64,000 nt of DNA, taken from Pisaster brevispinus. Its lineage: Eukaryota > Echinodermata > Asteroidea > Forcipulatida > Asteriidae. The stretch spans positions 22,514,527 to 22,578,526 of the forward strand of contig JAMKCF010000004.1 of the NCBI GenBank assembly GCA_023634235.1, in the 5' to 3' direction. Under the pieces are notes generated by a model. That model saw only the letters and a list, made by a program, of their open reading frames with translations, was not told where the DNA came from and ran no database searches. A program made the position numbers and the translations under genes. Positions 36,900 to 49,740 of the stretch are shown piece by piece (the stretch's first letter is position 1; each line of letters begins with the position of its first letter).

Positions 36900-37799
36900 C
36901 CTTGTTTCTTTGACAGCTCTGTGTACGAAAATCCTATTGGGGATGCTTTTGAGGAGCGTTCGGAGTAGCCCCACCTGCTGGTCTATTCCGGTATGAAGCT
37001 TGCCCTCTGGGTCGCAAAAAATTTGATTTTCGGATGCAGGGATATCCAAGGCAGACTCAGGTACAAATTTTGTCTCTCTAGCATTTCTACTTCATGAGTT
37101 ATTGCCAACTTTAGCTCAGAAATTATTCCGGACCTTTTTGTGCCGGCTTTTTCTCACTGGCGATGACGTAGGCATGTAATACAGTGGAGTTTCGGGCAGC
37201 CCTTCTTCCAGGAGGCTGGCCTCGCTTACAAAAATTTGATCTTAACGAAATTCACAGTAGAGAAAGCCACTGAGACGGGCTTTCCAATAGTGTAAAACGT
37301 GTGAAGATCCAGTGTTATTCTGAGGCTGATTTGACCGTCCTTACTTTGTCCTTGTTTCTTTGACAGCTCTGTGTACGAAAATCCCATTGGGGATGCTTTT
37401 GAGGAGCGTTCGGAGTAGCCCCACCTGCTGGTCATTTCCGGTATGAAGCTTGCCGTCCGGGTCGCTCAAAGTTTGATTTCCGGATGCAGGGATATCCAAG
37501 GCAGACTCAGGTACAAATTTTGTCTCTCTAGCATTTCTAGTTCATGAGTTATTCCCAACCGTAGCTCAGAAATTATTCCGGACCTTTTTGTGCCGGCTTT
37601 TTCTCACTGGTGATGACGTAGGCATGTAATACAGTGGAGTTTCGGGCAGCCCTACTTCCAGGAGGCTGGCCTCGCCTACAAAAACCTGATCTTAACGAAA
37701 TTCACGGTAGAGAGAGCCCTTAACGCGGGCTTTCTAATGATGTAAAACTTGTGAAGATCCAGTATTATTCTGAGGCTGATTTGACCATCCTTACTTTGT
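36900..37799 (+). repeat. 900-bp dimer, copy 1
   Basis: A two-monomer unit is repeated in tandem. Markers at a 900-bp spacing are AAATCCTATTGGGG (about 36910 and 37810), GGGTCGCAAAAA (about 37010 and 37910), TTCACAGTAGAGAAAG (about 37250 and 38150), CCAATAGTGTAAAACG (about 37283 and 38183) and CTTTCTAATGATGTAAAAC (about 37730 and 38630). One monomer of the pair is A-type and the other B-type. Confidence 0.88.
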
Positions 37800-38699
37800 C
37801 CTTGTTTCTTTGACAGCTCTGTGTACGAAAATCCTATTGGGGATGCTTTTGAGGAGCGTTCGGAGTAGCCCCACCTGCTGGTCTATTCCGGTATGAAGCT
37901 TGCCCTCTGGGTCGCAAAAAGTTTGATTTTCGGATGCAGGGATATCCAAGGCAGACTCAGGTACAAATTTTGTCTCTCTAGCATTTCTACTTCATGAGTT
38001 ATTCCCAACTTTAGCTCAGAAATTATTCCGGACCTTTTTGTGCCGGCTTTTTCTCACTGGCGATGACGTAGGCATGTAATACAGTGGAGTTCCGGGCAGC
38101 CCTTCTTCCAGGAGGCTGGCCTCGCTTACAAAAATTTGATCTTAACGAAATTCACAGTAGAGAAAGCCACTGAGACGGGCTTTCCAATAGTGTAAAACGT
38201 GTGAAGATCCAGTGTTATTCTGAGGCTGATTTGACCGTCCTTACTTTGTCCTTGTTTCTTTGACAGCTCTGTGTACGAAAATCCCATTTGGGATGCTTTT
38301 GAGGAGCGTTCGGAGTAGCCCCACCTGCTGGTCATTTCCGGTATGAAGCTTGCCGTCCGGGTCGCTCAAAGTTTGATTTCCGGATGCAGGGATATCCAAG
38401 GCAGACTCAGGTACAAATTTTGTCTCTCTAGCATTTCTAGTTCATGAGTTATTCCCAACCGTAGCTCAGAAATTATTCCGGACCTTTTTGTGCCGGCTTT
38501 TTCTCACTGGTGATGACGTAGGCATGTAATACAGTGGAGTTTCGGGCAGCCCTACTTCCAGGAGGCTGGCCTCGCCTACAAAAACCTGATCTTAACGAAA
38601 TTCACGGTAGAGAGAGCCCTTAACGCGGGCTTTCTAATGATGTAAAACTTGTGAAGATCCAGTATTATTCTGAGGCTGATTTGACCATCCTTACTTTGT
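37800..38699 (+). repeat. 900-bp dimer, copy 2
   Basis: This is the tandem partner of the preceding dimer. It ends where CTCGTTTCTTTGACAG with ACAAAAATCCCATTAGG (about 38701) replaces the CTTGTTTCTTTGACAG and ACGAAAATCCTATTGG expected for a third copy. Small private changes include TTCCGGGCAGCC (about 38090) and CCCATTTGGGATGC (about 38283). Confidence 0.87.
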
Positions 38700-41600
38700 C
38701 CTCGTTTCTTTGACAGCTCTGTGTACAAAAATCCCATTAGGGATGCTTTTGAGGAGCGTTCGGAGTAGCCCCACCTGCTGGTCATTTCCGGTATGAAGCT
38801 TGCCGTCCGGGTCGCTCAAAGTTTGATTTCCGGATGCAGGGATATCCAAGGCAGACTCAGGTACAAATTTTGTCTCTCTAGCATTTCTAGTTCATGAGTT
38901 ATTCCCAACCTTACCTCAGAAATTATTCCGAACCTTTTTGTGCCGGCTTTTTCTCACTGGTGATGACGTAGGCATGTAATACAGTGGAGTTTCGGGCAGC
39001 CCTTCTTCCAGGAGGCTGGCCTCGCTTACAAAATCCTGATCTTAACAAAATTCACGGTAGAGAGAGCCCTTAACGCGGGCTTTCCAATGGTGTAAAACTT
39101 GTGAAGATCCAGTATTATTCTGAGGCTGATTTGACCATCCTTACTTTGTCCTTGTTTCTTTGACAGCTCTGTGTACAAAAATCCCATTGGGGATGCTTTT
39201 GAGGAGCGTTCGGAGTAGCCCCACCTGCTGGTCATTTCCGGTATGAAGCTTGCCCTCTGGGTCGCTAAAAGTTTGTTTTTAGATGCAGGGATATCCAAGG
39301 CAGACTCAGGTACAAATTTTGTCTCTCTATCATTTCTACTTCATGAGTTATTGCCAACTTTAGCTCAGAAATTATTCCGGACCTTTTTGTGCCGGCTTTT
39401 TCTCACTGGTGATGACGTAGGCATGTAATACAGTGGAGTTTCGGGCAGCCCTACTTCCAGGAGGCTGGCCTCGCCTTCAAAAACCTGATCTTAACGAAAT
39501 TCACTGTAGAGAGAGCCCTTAACGCGGGCTTTCCAATGGTGTAAAACTTGTGAAGATCCAGTATTATTCTGAGGCTGATTTGACCATCCTTACTTTGTCC
39601 TCGTTTCTTTGACAGCTCTGTGTACAAAAATCCCATTGGGGATGCTTTTGAGGAGCGTTCGGAGTAGCCCCACCTGCTGGTCATTTCCGGTATGAAGCTT
39701 GCCGTCCGGGTCGCTCAAAGTTTGATTTCCGGATGCAGGGATATCCAAGGCAGACTCAGGTACAAATTTTGTCTCTCTAGCACTTCTAGTTCATGAGTTA
39801 TTCCCAACCTTACCTCAGAAATTATTCCGAACCTTTTTTTGCCGGCTTTTTCTCACTGGTGATGACGTAGGCATGTAATACAGTGGAGTTTCGGGCAGCC
39901 CTTCTTCCAGGAGGCTGGCCGCGCCTACAAAATCCTGATCTTAACAAAATTCACGGTAGAGAGAGCCCTTAACGCGGGCTTTCCAATGGTGTAATACTTG
40001 TGAAGATCCAGTTCTATTCTGAGGCTGATTTGACCGTCCTTACTTTGTCCTTGTTTCTTTGACAGCTCTGTGTACAAAAATCCCATTGGGGATGCTTTTG
40101 AGGAGCGTTCGGAGTAGCCACACCTGCTGGTCATTTCCGGTATGAAGCTTGCTGTCCGGGTCGCTAAAATTTTAATTTTCGGATGCAGGGATATCCAAGG
40201 CAGACTCAGGTACAAATTGTGTTTCTCTAGCATTTCTAGTTCATGAGTTATTCCTAACCTTAGCTCAGAAATTATTCTGGACCTTTTTGTGCCAGCTTTT
40301 TCTCACTGGCGATGACGTAGGCATGTAATACAGTGGAGTTTCGGGCAGCCCTTCTTCCAGGAGGCTGGCCTCGCTTACAAAAACCTGATCTTAACGAAAT
40401 TCACGGTAGAGATAGCCCTCAAAACGGGCTTTCCAATGGTGTAAAACTTGTGAAGATCCAGTATTATTCTGAGGCTGATTTGACCGTCCTTACTTTGTCC
40501 TTGTTTCTTTGACAGCTCTGTGTACAAAAATCCCATTGGGGATGCTTTTGAGGAGCGTTCGGAGTAGCCCCACCTGCTGGTCATTTCCGGTATGAAGCTT
40601 GCCGTCCGGGTCGCTCAAAGTGTGATTTGCGGATGCAGGGATATCCAAGGCAGACTCAGGTACAAATTTTGTCTCTCTAGCATTTCTAGTTCATGAGTTA
40701 TTCCCAACCTTAGCTCAGAAATTATTCCGGACCTTTTTGTGCCGGCTTTTTTTCACTGGCGATGACGTAGGCATGTAATACAGTGGAGTTTCGGGCAGCC
40801 CTTCTTCCAGGAGGCTGGCCTCGCCTACAAAAACTGATCTTAACAAAATTCACGGTAGAGAGAGCCCTTAAAACGGGCTTTCCAATGGTGTAAAACTTGT
40901 GAAAATCCAGTATTATTCTGAGGCTGATTTGACCATCCTTACTTTGTCCTTGTTTCTTTGACAGCTCTGTGTACAAAAATCCCATTGGGGATGCTTTTGA
41001 GGAGCGTTCGGAGTAGCCCCACCTGCTGGTCATTTCCGGTATAAAGCTTGCCATCCGGGTCGCTAAAATTTTGATTTTCGGATGCAGGGATATCCAAGGC
41101 AGACTGAGGTACAAATTTTGTCTCTCTAGCATTTCTACTTTATGAGTTATTGCCAACTGTAGCTCAGAAATTATTCCGGACCTTTATGTGCTGGCTTTTT
41201 CTCACTGGCGATGACGTAGGCATGTAATACAGTGGAGTTTCGGGCAGCCCTTCTTCCAGGAGGCTGGCCTCGCTTACAAAAACTTTATCTTAACGAAATT
41301 CACGGTAGAGAAAGCCACTGAGACGGGCTTTCCAATGGTGTAAAACTTGTGAAGATCCAGTGTTACTCTGAGGCTGATTTGACCGTCCTTACTTTGTCCT
41401 TGTTTCTTTGACAGCTCTGTGTACAAAAATACCATTGGGGATGCTTTTGAGGAGCGTTCGGAGTAGCCCCACCTGCTGGTCATTTCCGGTATGAAGCTTG
41501 CCCTCTGGGTCGCTAAAAGTTTAATTTTCGGATGCAGGGATATCCAAGGCAGACTCAGGTACAAATTTTGTCTCTCTAGCATTTCTAGTTCATGAGTTAT

Positions 41601-42479
41601 TCCCAACCTTACCTCAGAAATTATTCCGGACCTTTTTGTGCCGGCTTTTTCTCACTGGTGATGACGTAGGCATGTAATACAGTGGAGTTTCGGGCAGCCC
41701 TTCTTCCAGGAGGCTGGCCTCGCTTACAAAAACTTGATCTTAACGAAATTCACGGTAGAGAGAGCCCTTAACGCTGGCTTTCCAGTGGTGTAAAACTTGT
41801 GAAGATCCAGTTCTATTCTGAGGCTGATTTGACCGTCCTTACTTTGTCCTTGTTTCTTTGACAGCTCTGTGTACAAAAATCCCATTGGGGATGCTTTTGA
41901 GGAGCGTTCGGAGTAGCCCCACCTGCTCGTCTATTCCGGTATGAAGCTTGCCCTCTGGGTCGCTAAAAGTTTGATTTTCAGGTGCAGGGATATCCAAGGC
42001 AGACTCAGGTACAAATTTTGTCTCTCTAGCATTTCTAGTTCATGAGTTATTCCCAACCTTAGCTCAGAAATTATTCCGAACCTTTTTGTGCCGGCTTTTT
42101 CTCACTGGTGATGACGTAGGCATGTAATACAGTGGAGTTTCGGGCAGCCCTACTTCCAGGAGGCTGGCCTCGCTTACACAATCCTGATCTTAACAAATTT
42201 CAAGGTAGAGAGAGCCCTTAACGCGGGCTTTCCAATGGTGTAAAACTTGTGAAGATCCAGTATTATTCTGAGGCTGATTTGACCGTCCTTACTTTGTCCT
42301 TGTTTCTTTGACAGCTCTGTGTACAAAAATCCCATTGGGGATGCTTTTGAGGAGCGTTCGGAGTAGCCCCACCTGCTGGTCATTTCCAGTATGAAGCTTG
42401 CCCTCTGGGTCGCTAAAAGTTTGTTTTTAGATGCAGGGATATCCAAGGCAGACTCAGGTACAAATTTTGTCTCTCTAGC
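38700..42479 (+). repeat. Mosaic monomers without an obvious HOR period
   Basis: About eight monomers (landmarks near 39038, 39487, 39937, 40387, 40837, 41286, 41736, 42186) mix A- and B-type markers. Private alleles include AACTTTATCTTAACG (about 41281), which breaks the GATCTTAAC landmark, TTATGTGCTGGC (about 41183), GCTGTCCGGGTCGCTAAAATTTT (near 40150) and GTGGTGTAAAAC after CTGGCTTTCCA (about 41773), shared with the divergent unit near 8100. I see no gene or insertion here. Confidence 0.75.
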
Positions 42480-42929
42480 TTTTCTACTTCATGAGTTATT
42501 GCCAACTTTAGCTCAGAAATTATTCCGGACCTTTTTGTGCCGTCTTTTTCTCACTGGTGATGACGTAGGCATGTAATACAGTGGAGTTTCGGGCAGCCCT
42601 ACTTCCAGGAAGCTAACCTCGTCTACAAAACCCTGATCTTAACGAAACTCACGGTAGAGAGAGCCTTTAAAACGGGCTTTCCAATGGTGTAAAAATTGTG
42701 AAGATCCAGTATTATTCTGAGGCTGATTTGACCATCCTTACTTTGTCCTTGTTTCTTTGACAGCTCTGTGTACAAAAATCCCATTGGGGATGCTTTTGAG
42801 GAGCGTTCGGAATAGCCCCACCTGCTCGTCTATTCCGGTATGAAGCTTGCCCTCCGGGTCGCTAAAAGTTTGATTTTCGGATGCAGGGATATCCAAGGCA
42901 GACTCAGGTACAAATTTTGTCTCTCTAGC
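42480..42929 (+). repeat. Single-monomer tandem duplication, copy 1
   Basis: This monomer and the next 450 bp look identical. They share the rare alleles GGAAGCTAACCTCG (about 42608 and 43058), CGTCTTTTTCTC, GGTGTAAAAATTGTG, GGAATAGCCCC and GCTCGTCTATTCC with GCCCTCCGGGTC. Such adjacent identity is the simplest product of unequal exchange by one repeat. Confidence 0.88.
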
Positions 42930-43379
42930 ATTTCTACTTCATGAGTTATTGCCAACTTTAGCTCAGAAATTATTCCGGACCTTTTTGTGCCGTCTTTTTC
43001 TCACTGGTGATGACGTAGGCATGTAATACAGTGGAGTTTCGGGCAGCCCTACTTCCAGGAAGCTAACCTCGTCTACAAAACCCTGATCTTAACGAAACTC
43101 ACGGTAGAGAGAGCCTTTAAAACGGGCTTTCCAATGGTGTAAAAATTGTGAAGATCCAGTATTATTCTGAGGCTGATTTGACCATCCTTACTTTGTCCTT
43201 GTTTCTTTGACAGCTCTGTGTACAAAAATCCCATTGGGGATGCTTTTGAGGAGCGTTCGGAATAGCCCCACCTGCTCGTCTATTCCGGTATGAAGCTTGC
43301 CCTCCGGGTCGCTAAAAGTTTGATTTTCGGATGCAGGGATATCCAAGGCAGACTCAGGTACAAATTTTGTCTCTCTAGC
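42930..43379 (+). repeat. Single-monomer tandem duplication, copy 2
   Basis: This is the second member of the pair. The match ends near 43440, where GCCGGCTTTTTC replaces GCCGTCTTTTTC and GGAAGCTGGCC replaces GGAAGCTAACC. The following 43380-43730 is a single related monomer without a partner. Confidence 0.88.
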
Positions 43380-43730
43380 ATTTCTACTTCATGAGTTATT
43401 GCCAACTTTAGCTCAGAAATTATTCCGGACCTTTTTGTGCCGGCTTTTTCTCACTGGTGATGACGTAGGCATGTAATACAGTGGAGTTTCGGGCAGCCCT
43501 ACTTCCAGGAAGCTGGCCTCGTCTACAAAACCCTGATCTTAACGAAACTCACGGTAGAGAGAGCCTTTAAAACGGGCTTTCCAATGGTGTAAAACTTGTG
43601 AAGATCCAGTTCTATTCTGAGGCTGATTTGACCATCCTTACTTTGTCCTTGTTTCTTTGACAGCTCTGTGTACAAAAATCCCATTGGGGATGCTTTTGAG
43701 GAGCGTTCGGAGTAGCCCCACCTGCTCGTC

Positions 43731-45860
43731 TATTCCGGTATGAAGCTTGCCCTCTGGGTCGCTAAAAGTTTGATTTTCGGATGCAGGGATATCCAAGGCA
43801 GACTCAGGTACAAATTTTGTCTCTCTAGCTTTTCTAGTTCATGAGTTATTCCCAACCTTAGCTCAGAAATTATTCCGAACCTTTTTGTGCCAGCTTTTTC
43901 TCACTGGTGATGACGTAGGCATGTAATACAGTGGAGTTTCGGGCAGCCCTACTTCCAGGACGCTGGCCTCGCTTACACAATCCTGATCTTAACAAAATTC
44001 ACGGTAGAGAGAGCCCTTAACGCGGGCTTTCCAATGGTGTAAAACTTGTGAAGATCCAGTATTATTCTGAGGCTGATTTGACCGTCCTTACTTTGTCCTT
44101 GTTTCTTTGACAGCTCTGTGTACAAAAATCCCATTGGGGATGCTTTTGAGGAGCGTTCGGAGTAGCCCCACCTGCTGGTCATTTCCAGTATGAAGCTTGC
44201 CCTCTGGGTCGCTAAAAATTTGTTTTTAGATGCAGGGATATCCAAGGCAGACTCAGGTACAAATTTTGTCTCTCTAGCATTTCTACTTCATGAGTTATTG
44301 CCAACTTTAGCTCAGAAATTATTCCGGACCTTTTTGTGCCGTCTTTTTCTCACTGGTGATGACGTAGGCATGTAATACAGTGGAGTTTCGGGCAGCCCTA
44401 CTTCCAGGAAGCTGGCCTTGTCTACAAAACCCTGATCTTAACGAAACTCACGGTAGAGAGAGCCTTTAAAACGGGCTTTCCAATGGTGTAAAAATTGTGA
44501 AGATCCAGTATTATTCTGAGGCTGATTTGACCATCCTTACTTTGTCCTTGTTTCTTTGACAGCTCTGTGTACAAAAATCCCATTGGGGATGCTTTTGAGG
44601 AGCGTTCGGAATAGCCCCACCTGCTCGTCTATTCCGGTATGAAGCTTGCCCTCCGGGTCGCTAAAAGATTAATTTTCGGATGCAGGGATATCCAAGGCAG
44701 ACTCAGGTACAAATTTTGTCTCTCTAGCATTTCTAGTTCATGAGTTATTCCCAACCTTAGCTCAGAAATTATTCCGGACCTTTTTGTGCCGGCTTTTTTT
44801 CACTGGCGATGACGTAGGCATGTAATACAGTGGAGTTTCGGGCAGCCCTACTTCCAGGAGGCTGGCCTCGCCTACAAAAACTGATCTTAACAAAATTCAC
44901 GGTAGAGAGAGCCCTTAAAACGGGCTTTCCAATGGTGTAAAACGTGTGAAGATCCAGTATTATTCTGAGGCTAAATTGACCGTCCTTACTTTGTCCTTGT
45001 TTCTTTGACAGCTCTGTGTACAAAAATCCCATTGGGGATATTTTTGAGGAGCGTTCGGAGTAGCCCCACCTGCTGGTCATTTCCGGTATGAAGCTTGCCG
45101 TCCGGGTCGCTCAAAGTTTGATTTCCGGATGCAGGGATATCCAAGGCAGACTCAGGTACAAATTTTGTCTCTCTAGCATTTCTAGTTCATGAGTTATTCC
45201 CAACCTTACCTCAGAAATTATTCCGACCCTTTTTGTGCCGGCTTTTTCTCACTGGTGATGACGTAGGCATGTAATACAGTGGAGTTTCGGGCAGCCCTTC
45301 TTCCAGGAGGCTGGCCTCGCTTACAAAATCCTGATCTTAACGAAATTCACGGTAGAGAGAGCCCTTAACGCGGGCTATTCAATGGTGTAAAACTTGTGAA
45401 GATCCAGTATTATTCTGAGGCTGATTTGACCATCCTTACTTTGTCCTTGTTTCTTTGACAGCTCTGTGTACAAAAATCCCATTGGGGATGCTTTTGCTGT
45501 CTCTCTAGCATTTCTACTTCATGAGTTATTGCCAACTTTAGCTCAGAAATATTTCCGGACCTTTTTGTGCCGTCTTTTTCTCACTGGTGATGACGTAGGC
45601 ATGTAATACAGTGGAGTTTCGGGCAGCCCTTCTTCCAGGAAGCTGGCCTCGTCTACAAAACCCTGATCTTAACGAAACTCACGGTAGAGAGAGCCTTTAA
45701 AACGGGCTTTCCAATGGTGTAAAAATTGTGAAGATCCAGTATTATTCTGAGGCTGATTTGACCGTCCTTACTTTGTCCTTGTTTCTTTGACAGCTCTGTG
45801 TACAAAAATCCCATTAGGGATGCTTTTGAGGAGCGTTCGGAATAGCCCCACCTGCTCGTC
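43731..45860 (+). repeat. 2,130-bp HOR with a truncated monomer, copy 1
   Basis: The unit is five monomers minus about 118 bp and two single-base losses. The deletion junction GATGCTTTTGC/TGTCTCTC lies at 45497/45498 and makes landmarks 45332 and 45667 only 335 bp apart. Other markers repeated at 2,130 bp are TTACACAATCCTG (about 43975), CTAAAAGATTAATTTTCGG (about 44662), GAGGCTAAATTGACCG (about 44968), TTCCGACCCTTTTT (about 45222) and GCGGGCTATTCAATGG (about 45371). Private to this copy are GGACGCTGGCC (about 43958) and CTAAAAATTTGTTTTTAG (about 44212). Confidence 0.9.
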
Positions 45861-47990
45861 TATTCCGGTATGAAGCTTGCCCTCTGGGTCGCTAAAAGTT
45901 TGATTTTCGGATGCAGGGATATCCAAGGCAGACTCAGGTACAAATTTTGTCTCTCTAGCATTTCTAGTTCATGAGTTATTTCCAACCTTAGCTCAGAAAT
46001 TATTCCGAACCTTTTTGTGCCGGCTTTTTCTCACTGGTGATGACGTAGGCATGTAATACAGTGGAGTTTCGGGCAGCCCTACTTCCAGGAGGCTGGCCTC
46101 GCTTACACAATCCTGATCTTAACAAAATTCACGGTAGAGAGAGCCCTTAACGCGGGCTTTCCAATGGTGTAAAACTTGTGAAGATCCAGTATTATTCTGA
46201 GGCTGATTTGACCGTCCTTACTTTGTCTTTGTTTCTTTGACAGCTCTGTGTACAAAAATCCCATTGGGGATGCTTTTGAGGAGCGTTCGGAGTAGCCCCA
46301 CCTGCTGGTCATTTCCAGTATGAAGCTTGCCCTCTGGGTCGCTAAAAGTTTGTTTTTAGATGCAGGGATATCCAAGGCAGACTCAGGTACAAATTTTGTC
46401 TCTCTAGCATTTCTACTTCATGAGTTATTGCCAACTTTAGCTCAGAAATTATTCCGGACCTTTTTGTGCCGTCTTTTTCTCACTGGTGATGACGTAGGCA
46501 TGTAATACAGTGGAGTTTCGGGCAGCCCTTCTTCCAGGAAGCTGGCCTTGTCTACAAAACCCTGATCTTAACGAAACTCACGGTAGAGAGAGCCTTTAAA
46601 ACGGGCTTTCCAATGGTGTAAAAATTGTGAAGATCCAGTATTATTCTGAGGCTGATTTGACCATCCTTACTTTGTCCTTGTTTCTTTGACAGCTCTGTGT
46701 ACAAAAATCCCATTGGGGATGCTTTTGAGGAGCGTTCGGAATAGCCCCACCTGCTCGTCTATTCCGGTATGAAGCTTGCCCTCCGGGTCGCTAAAAGATT
46801 AATTTTCGGATGCAGGGATATCCAAGGCAGACTCAGGTACAAATTTTGTCTCTCTAGCATTTCTAGTTCATGAGTTATTCCCAACCTTAGCTCAGAAATT
46901 ATTCCGGACCTTTTTGTGCCGGCTTTTTTTCACTGGCGATGACGTAGGCATGTAATACAGTGGAGTTTCGGGCAGCCCTACTTCCAGGAGGCTGGCCTCG
47001 CCTACAAAAACTGATCTTAACAAAATTCACGGTAGAGAGAGCCCTTAAAACGGGCTTTCCAATGGTGTAAAACGTGTGAAGATCCAGTATTATTCTGAGG
47101 CTAAATTGACCGTCCTTACTTTGTCCTTGTTTCTTTGACAGCTCTGTGTACAAAAATCCCATTGGGGATATTTTTGAGGAGCGTTCGGAGTAGCCCCACC
47201 TGCTGGTCATTTCCGGTATGAAGCTTGCCGTCCGGGTCGCTCAAAGTTTGATTTCCGGATGCAGGGATATCCAAGGCAGACTCAGGTACAAATTTTGTCT
47301 CTCTAGCATTTCTAGTTCATGAGTTATTCCCAACCTTACCTCAGAAATTATTCCGACCCTTTTTGTGCCGGCTTTTTCTCACTGGTGATGACGTAGGCAT
47401 GTAATACAGTGGAGTTTCGGGCAGCCCTTCTTCCAGGAGGCTGGCCTCGCTTACAAAATCCTGATCTTAACGAAATTCACGGTAGAGAGAGCCCTTAACG
47501 CGGGCTATTCAATGGTGTAAAACTTGTGAAGATCCAGTATTATTCTGAGGCTGATTTGACCATCCTTACTTTGTCCTTGTTTCTTTGACAGCTCTGTGTA
47601 CAAAAATCCCATTGGGGATGCTTTTGCTGTCTCTCTAGCATTTCTACTTCATGAGTTATTGCCAACTTTAGCTCAGAAATATTTCCGGACCTTTTTGTGC
47701 CGTCTTTTTCTCACTGGTGATGACGTAGGCATGTAATACAGTGGAGTTTCGGGCAGCCCTTCTTCCAGGAAGCTGGCCTCGTCTACAAAACCCTGATCTT
47801 AACGAAACTCACGGTAGAGAGAGCCTTTAAAACGGGCTTTCCAATGGTGTAAAAATTGTGAAGATCCAGTATTATTCTGAGGCTGATTTGACCGTCCTTA
47901 CTTTGTCCTTGTTTCTTTGACAGCTCTGTGTACAAAAATCCCTTTAGGGATGCTTTTGAGGAGCGTTCGGAATAGCCCCACCTGCTCGTC
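45861..47990 (+). repeat. 2,130-bp HOR with a truncated monomer, copy 2
   Basis: This copy has the same order of monomers as copy 1, with the deletion junction at 47627/47628. It shares GGCTAAATTGACCG (about 47100), CCGACCCTTTTT (about 47352) and GGGCTATTCAATGG (about 47503). A few changes such as ATCCCTTTAGGG and CTGTTCCGG appear near its right boundary (about 47938-47995). Confidence 0.9.
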
Positions 47991-49740
47991 TGTTCCGGTA
48001 TGAAGCTTGCCCTCTGGGTCGCTAAAAGTTTGATTTTCGGATGCAGGGATATCCAAGGCAGACTCAGGTACAAATTTTGTCTCTCTAGCATTTCTAGTTC
48101 ATGAGTTATTTCCAACCTTAGCTCAGAAATTATTCCGAACCTTTTTGTGCCGGCTTTTTCTCACTGGTGATGACGTAGGCATGTAATACAGTGGAGTTTC
48201 GGGCAGCCCTACTTCCAGGAGGCTGGCCTCGCTTACACAATCCTGATCTTAACAAAATTCACGGTAGAGAGAGCCCTTAACGCGGGCTTTCCAATGGTGT
48301 AAAACTTGTGAAGATCCAGTATTATTCTGAGGCTGATTTGACCGTCCTTACTTTGTCTTTGTTTCTTTGACAGCTCTGTGTACAAAAATCCCATTGGGGA
48401 TGCTTTTGAGGAGCGTTCGGAGTAGCCCCACCTGCTGGTCATTTCCAGTATGAAGCTTGCCCTCTGGGTCGCTAAAAGTTTGTTTTTAGATGCAGGGATA
48501 TCCAAGGCAGACTCAGGTACAAATTTTGTCTCTCTAGCATTTCTACTTCATGAGTTATTGCCAACTTTAGCTCAGAAATTATTCCGGACCTTTTTGTGCC
48601 GTCTTTTTCTCACTGGTGATGACGTAGGCATGTAATACAGTGGAGTTTCGGGCAGCCCTTCTTCCAGGAAGCTGGCCTTGTCTACAAAACCCTGATCTTA
48701 ACGAAACTCACGGTAGAGAGAGCCTTTAAAACGGGCTTTCCAATGGTGTAAAAATTGTGAAGATCCAGTATTATTCTGAGGCTGATTTGACCATCCTTAC
48801 TTTGTCCTTGTTTCTTTGACAGCTCTGTGTACAAAAATCCCATTGGGGATGCTTTTGAGGAGCGTTCGGAGTAGCCCCACCTGCTGGTAATTTCCGGTAT
48901 GAAGCTTGCCGTCCGGGTCGCTCAAAGTTTGATTTTCGGATGCAGGGATATCCAAGGCAGACTCAGGTACAAATTTTGTCTCTCTAGCATTTCTAGTTCA
49001 TGAGTTATACCCAACCTTAGCTCAGAAATTATTCCGGACCTTTTTGTGCCGGCTTTTTTTCACTGGCGATGACGTAGGCATGTAATACAGTGGAGTTTCG
49101 GGCAGCCCTACTTCCAGGAGGCTGGCCTCGCCTACAAAAACTGATCTTAACAAAATTCACGGTAGAGAGAGCCCTTAAAACGGGCTTTCCAATGGTGTAA
49201 AACTTGTGAAGATCCAGTATTATTCTGAGGCTGAATTGACCATCCTTACTTTGTCCTTGTTTCTTTGACAGCTCTGTGTACAAAAATCCCATTGGGGATA
49301 TTTTTGAGGAGCGTTCGGAGTAGCCCCACCTGCTGGTCATTTCCGGTATGAAGCTTGCCGTCCGGGTCGCTCAAAGTTTGATTTCCGGATGCAGGGATAT
49401 CCAAGGCAGACTCAGGTACAAATTTTGTCTCTCTAGCATTTCTACTTCATGAGTTATTCCCAACCTTACCTCAGAAATTATTCCGAACCTTTTTGTGCCG
49501 GCTTTTTCTCACTGGTGATGACGTAGGCATGTAATACAGTGGAGTTTCGGGCAGCCCTTCTTCCAGGAGGCTGGCCTCGCTTACAAAATCCTGATCTTAA
49601 CGAAATTCACGGTAGAGAGAGCCCTTAACGCGGACTTTTCAATGGTGTAAAACTTGTGAAGATCCAGTATTATTCTGAGGCTGATTTGACCATCCTTACT
49701 TTGTCCTTGTTTCTTTGACAGCTCTGTGTACAAAAATCCC
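47991..49740 (+). repeat. 2,130-bp HOR, diverged partial third copy
   Basis: The match to copy 2 is close until about 48868. There GGAGTAGCC and GGTAATTTCCGG replace GGAATAGCC and CGTCTATTCCGG for about 100 bp. Similarity then resumes but with more differences (GGCTGAATTGACCATCC, CCGAACCTTTTT, GCGGACTTTTCAATGG). The truncation is absent: near 49755 the sequence reads GCTTTTGAGGAGCG. This copy may represent the ancestral state before the 118-bp loss. Confidence 0.75.
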
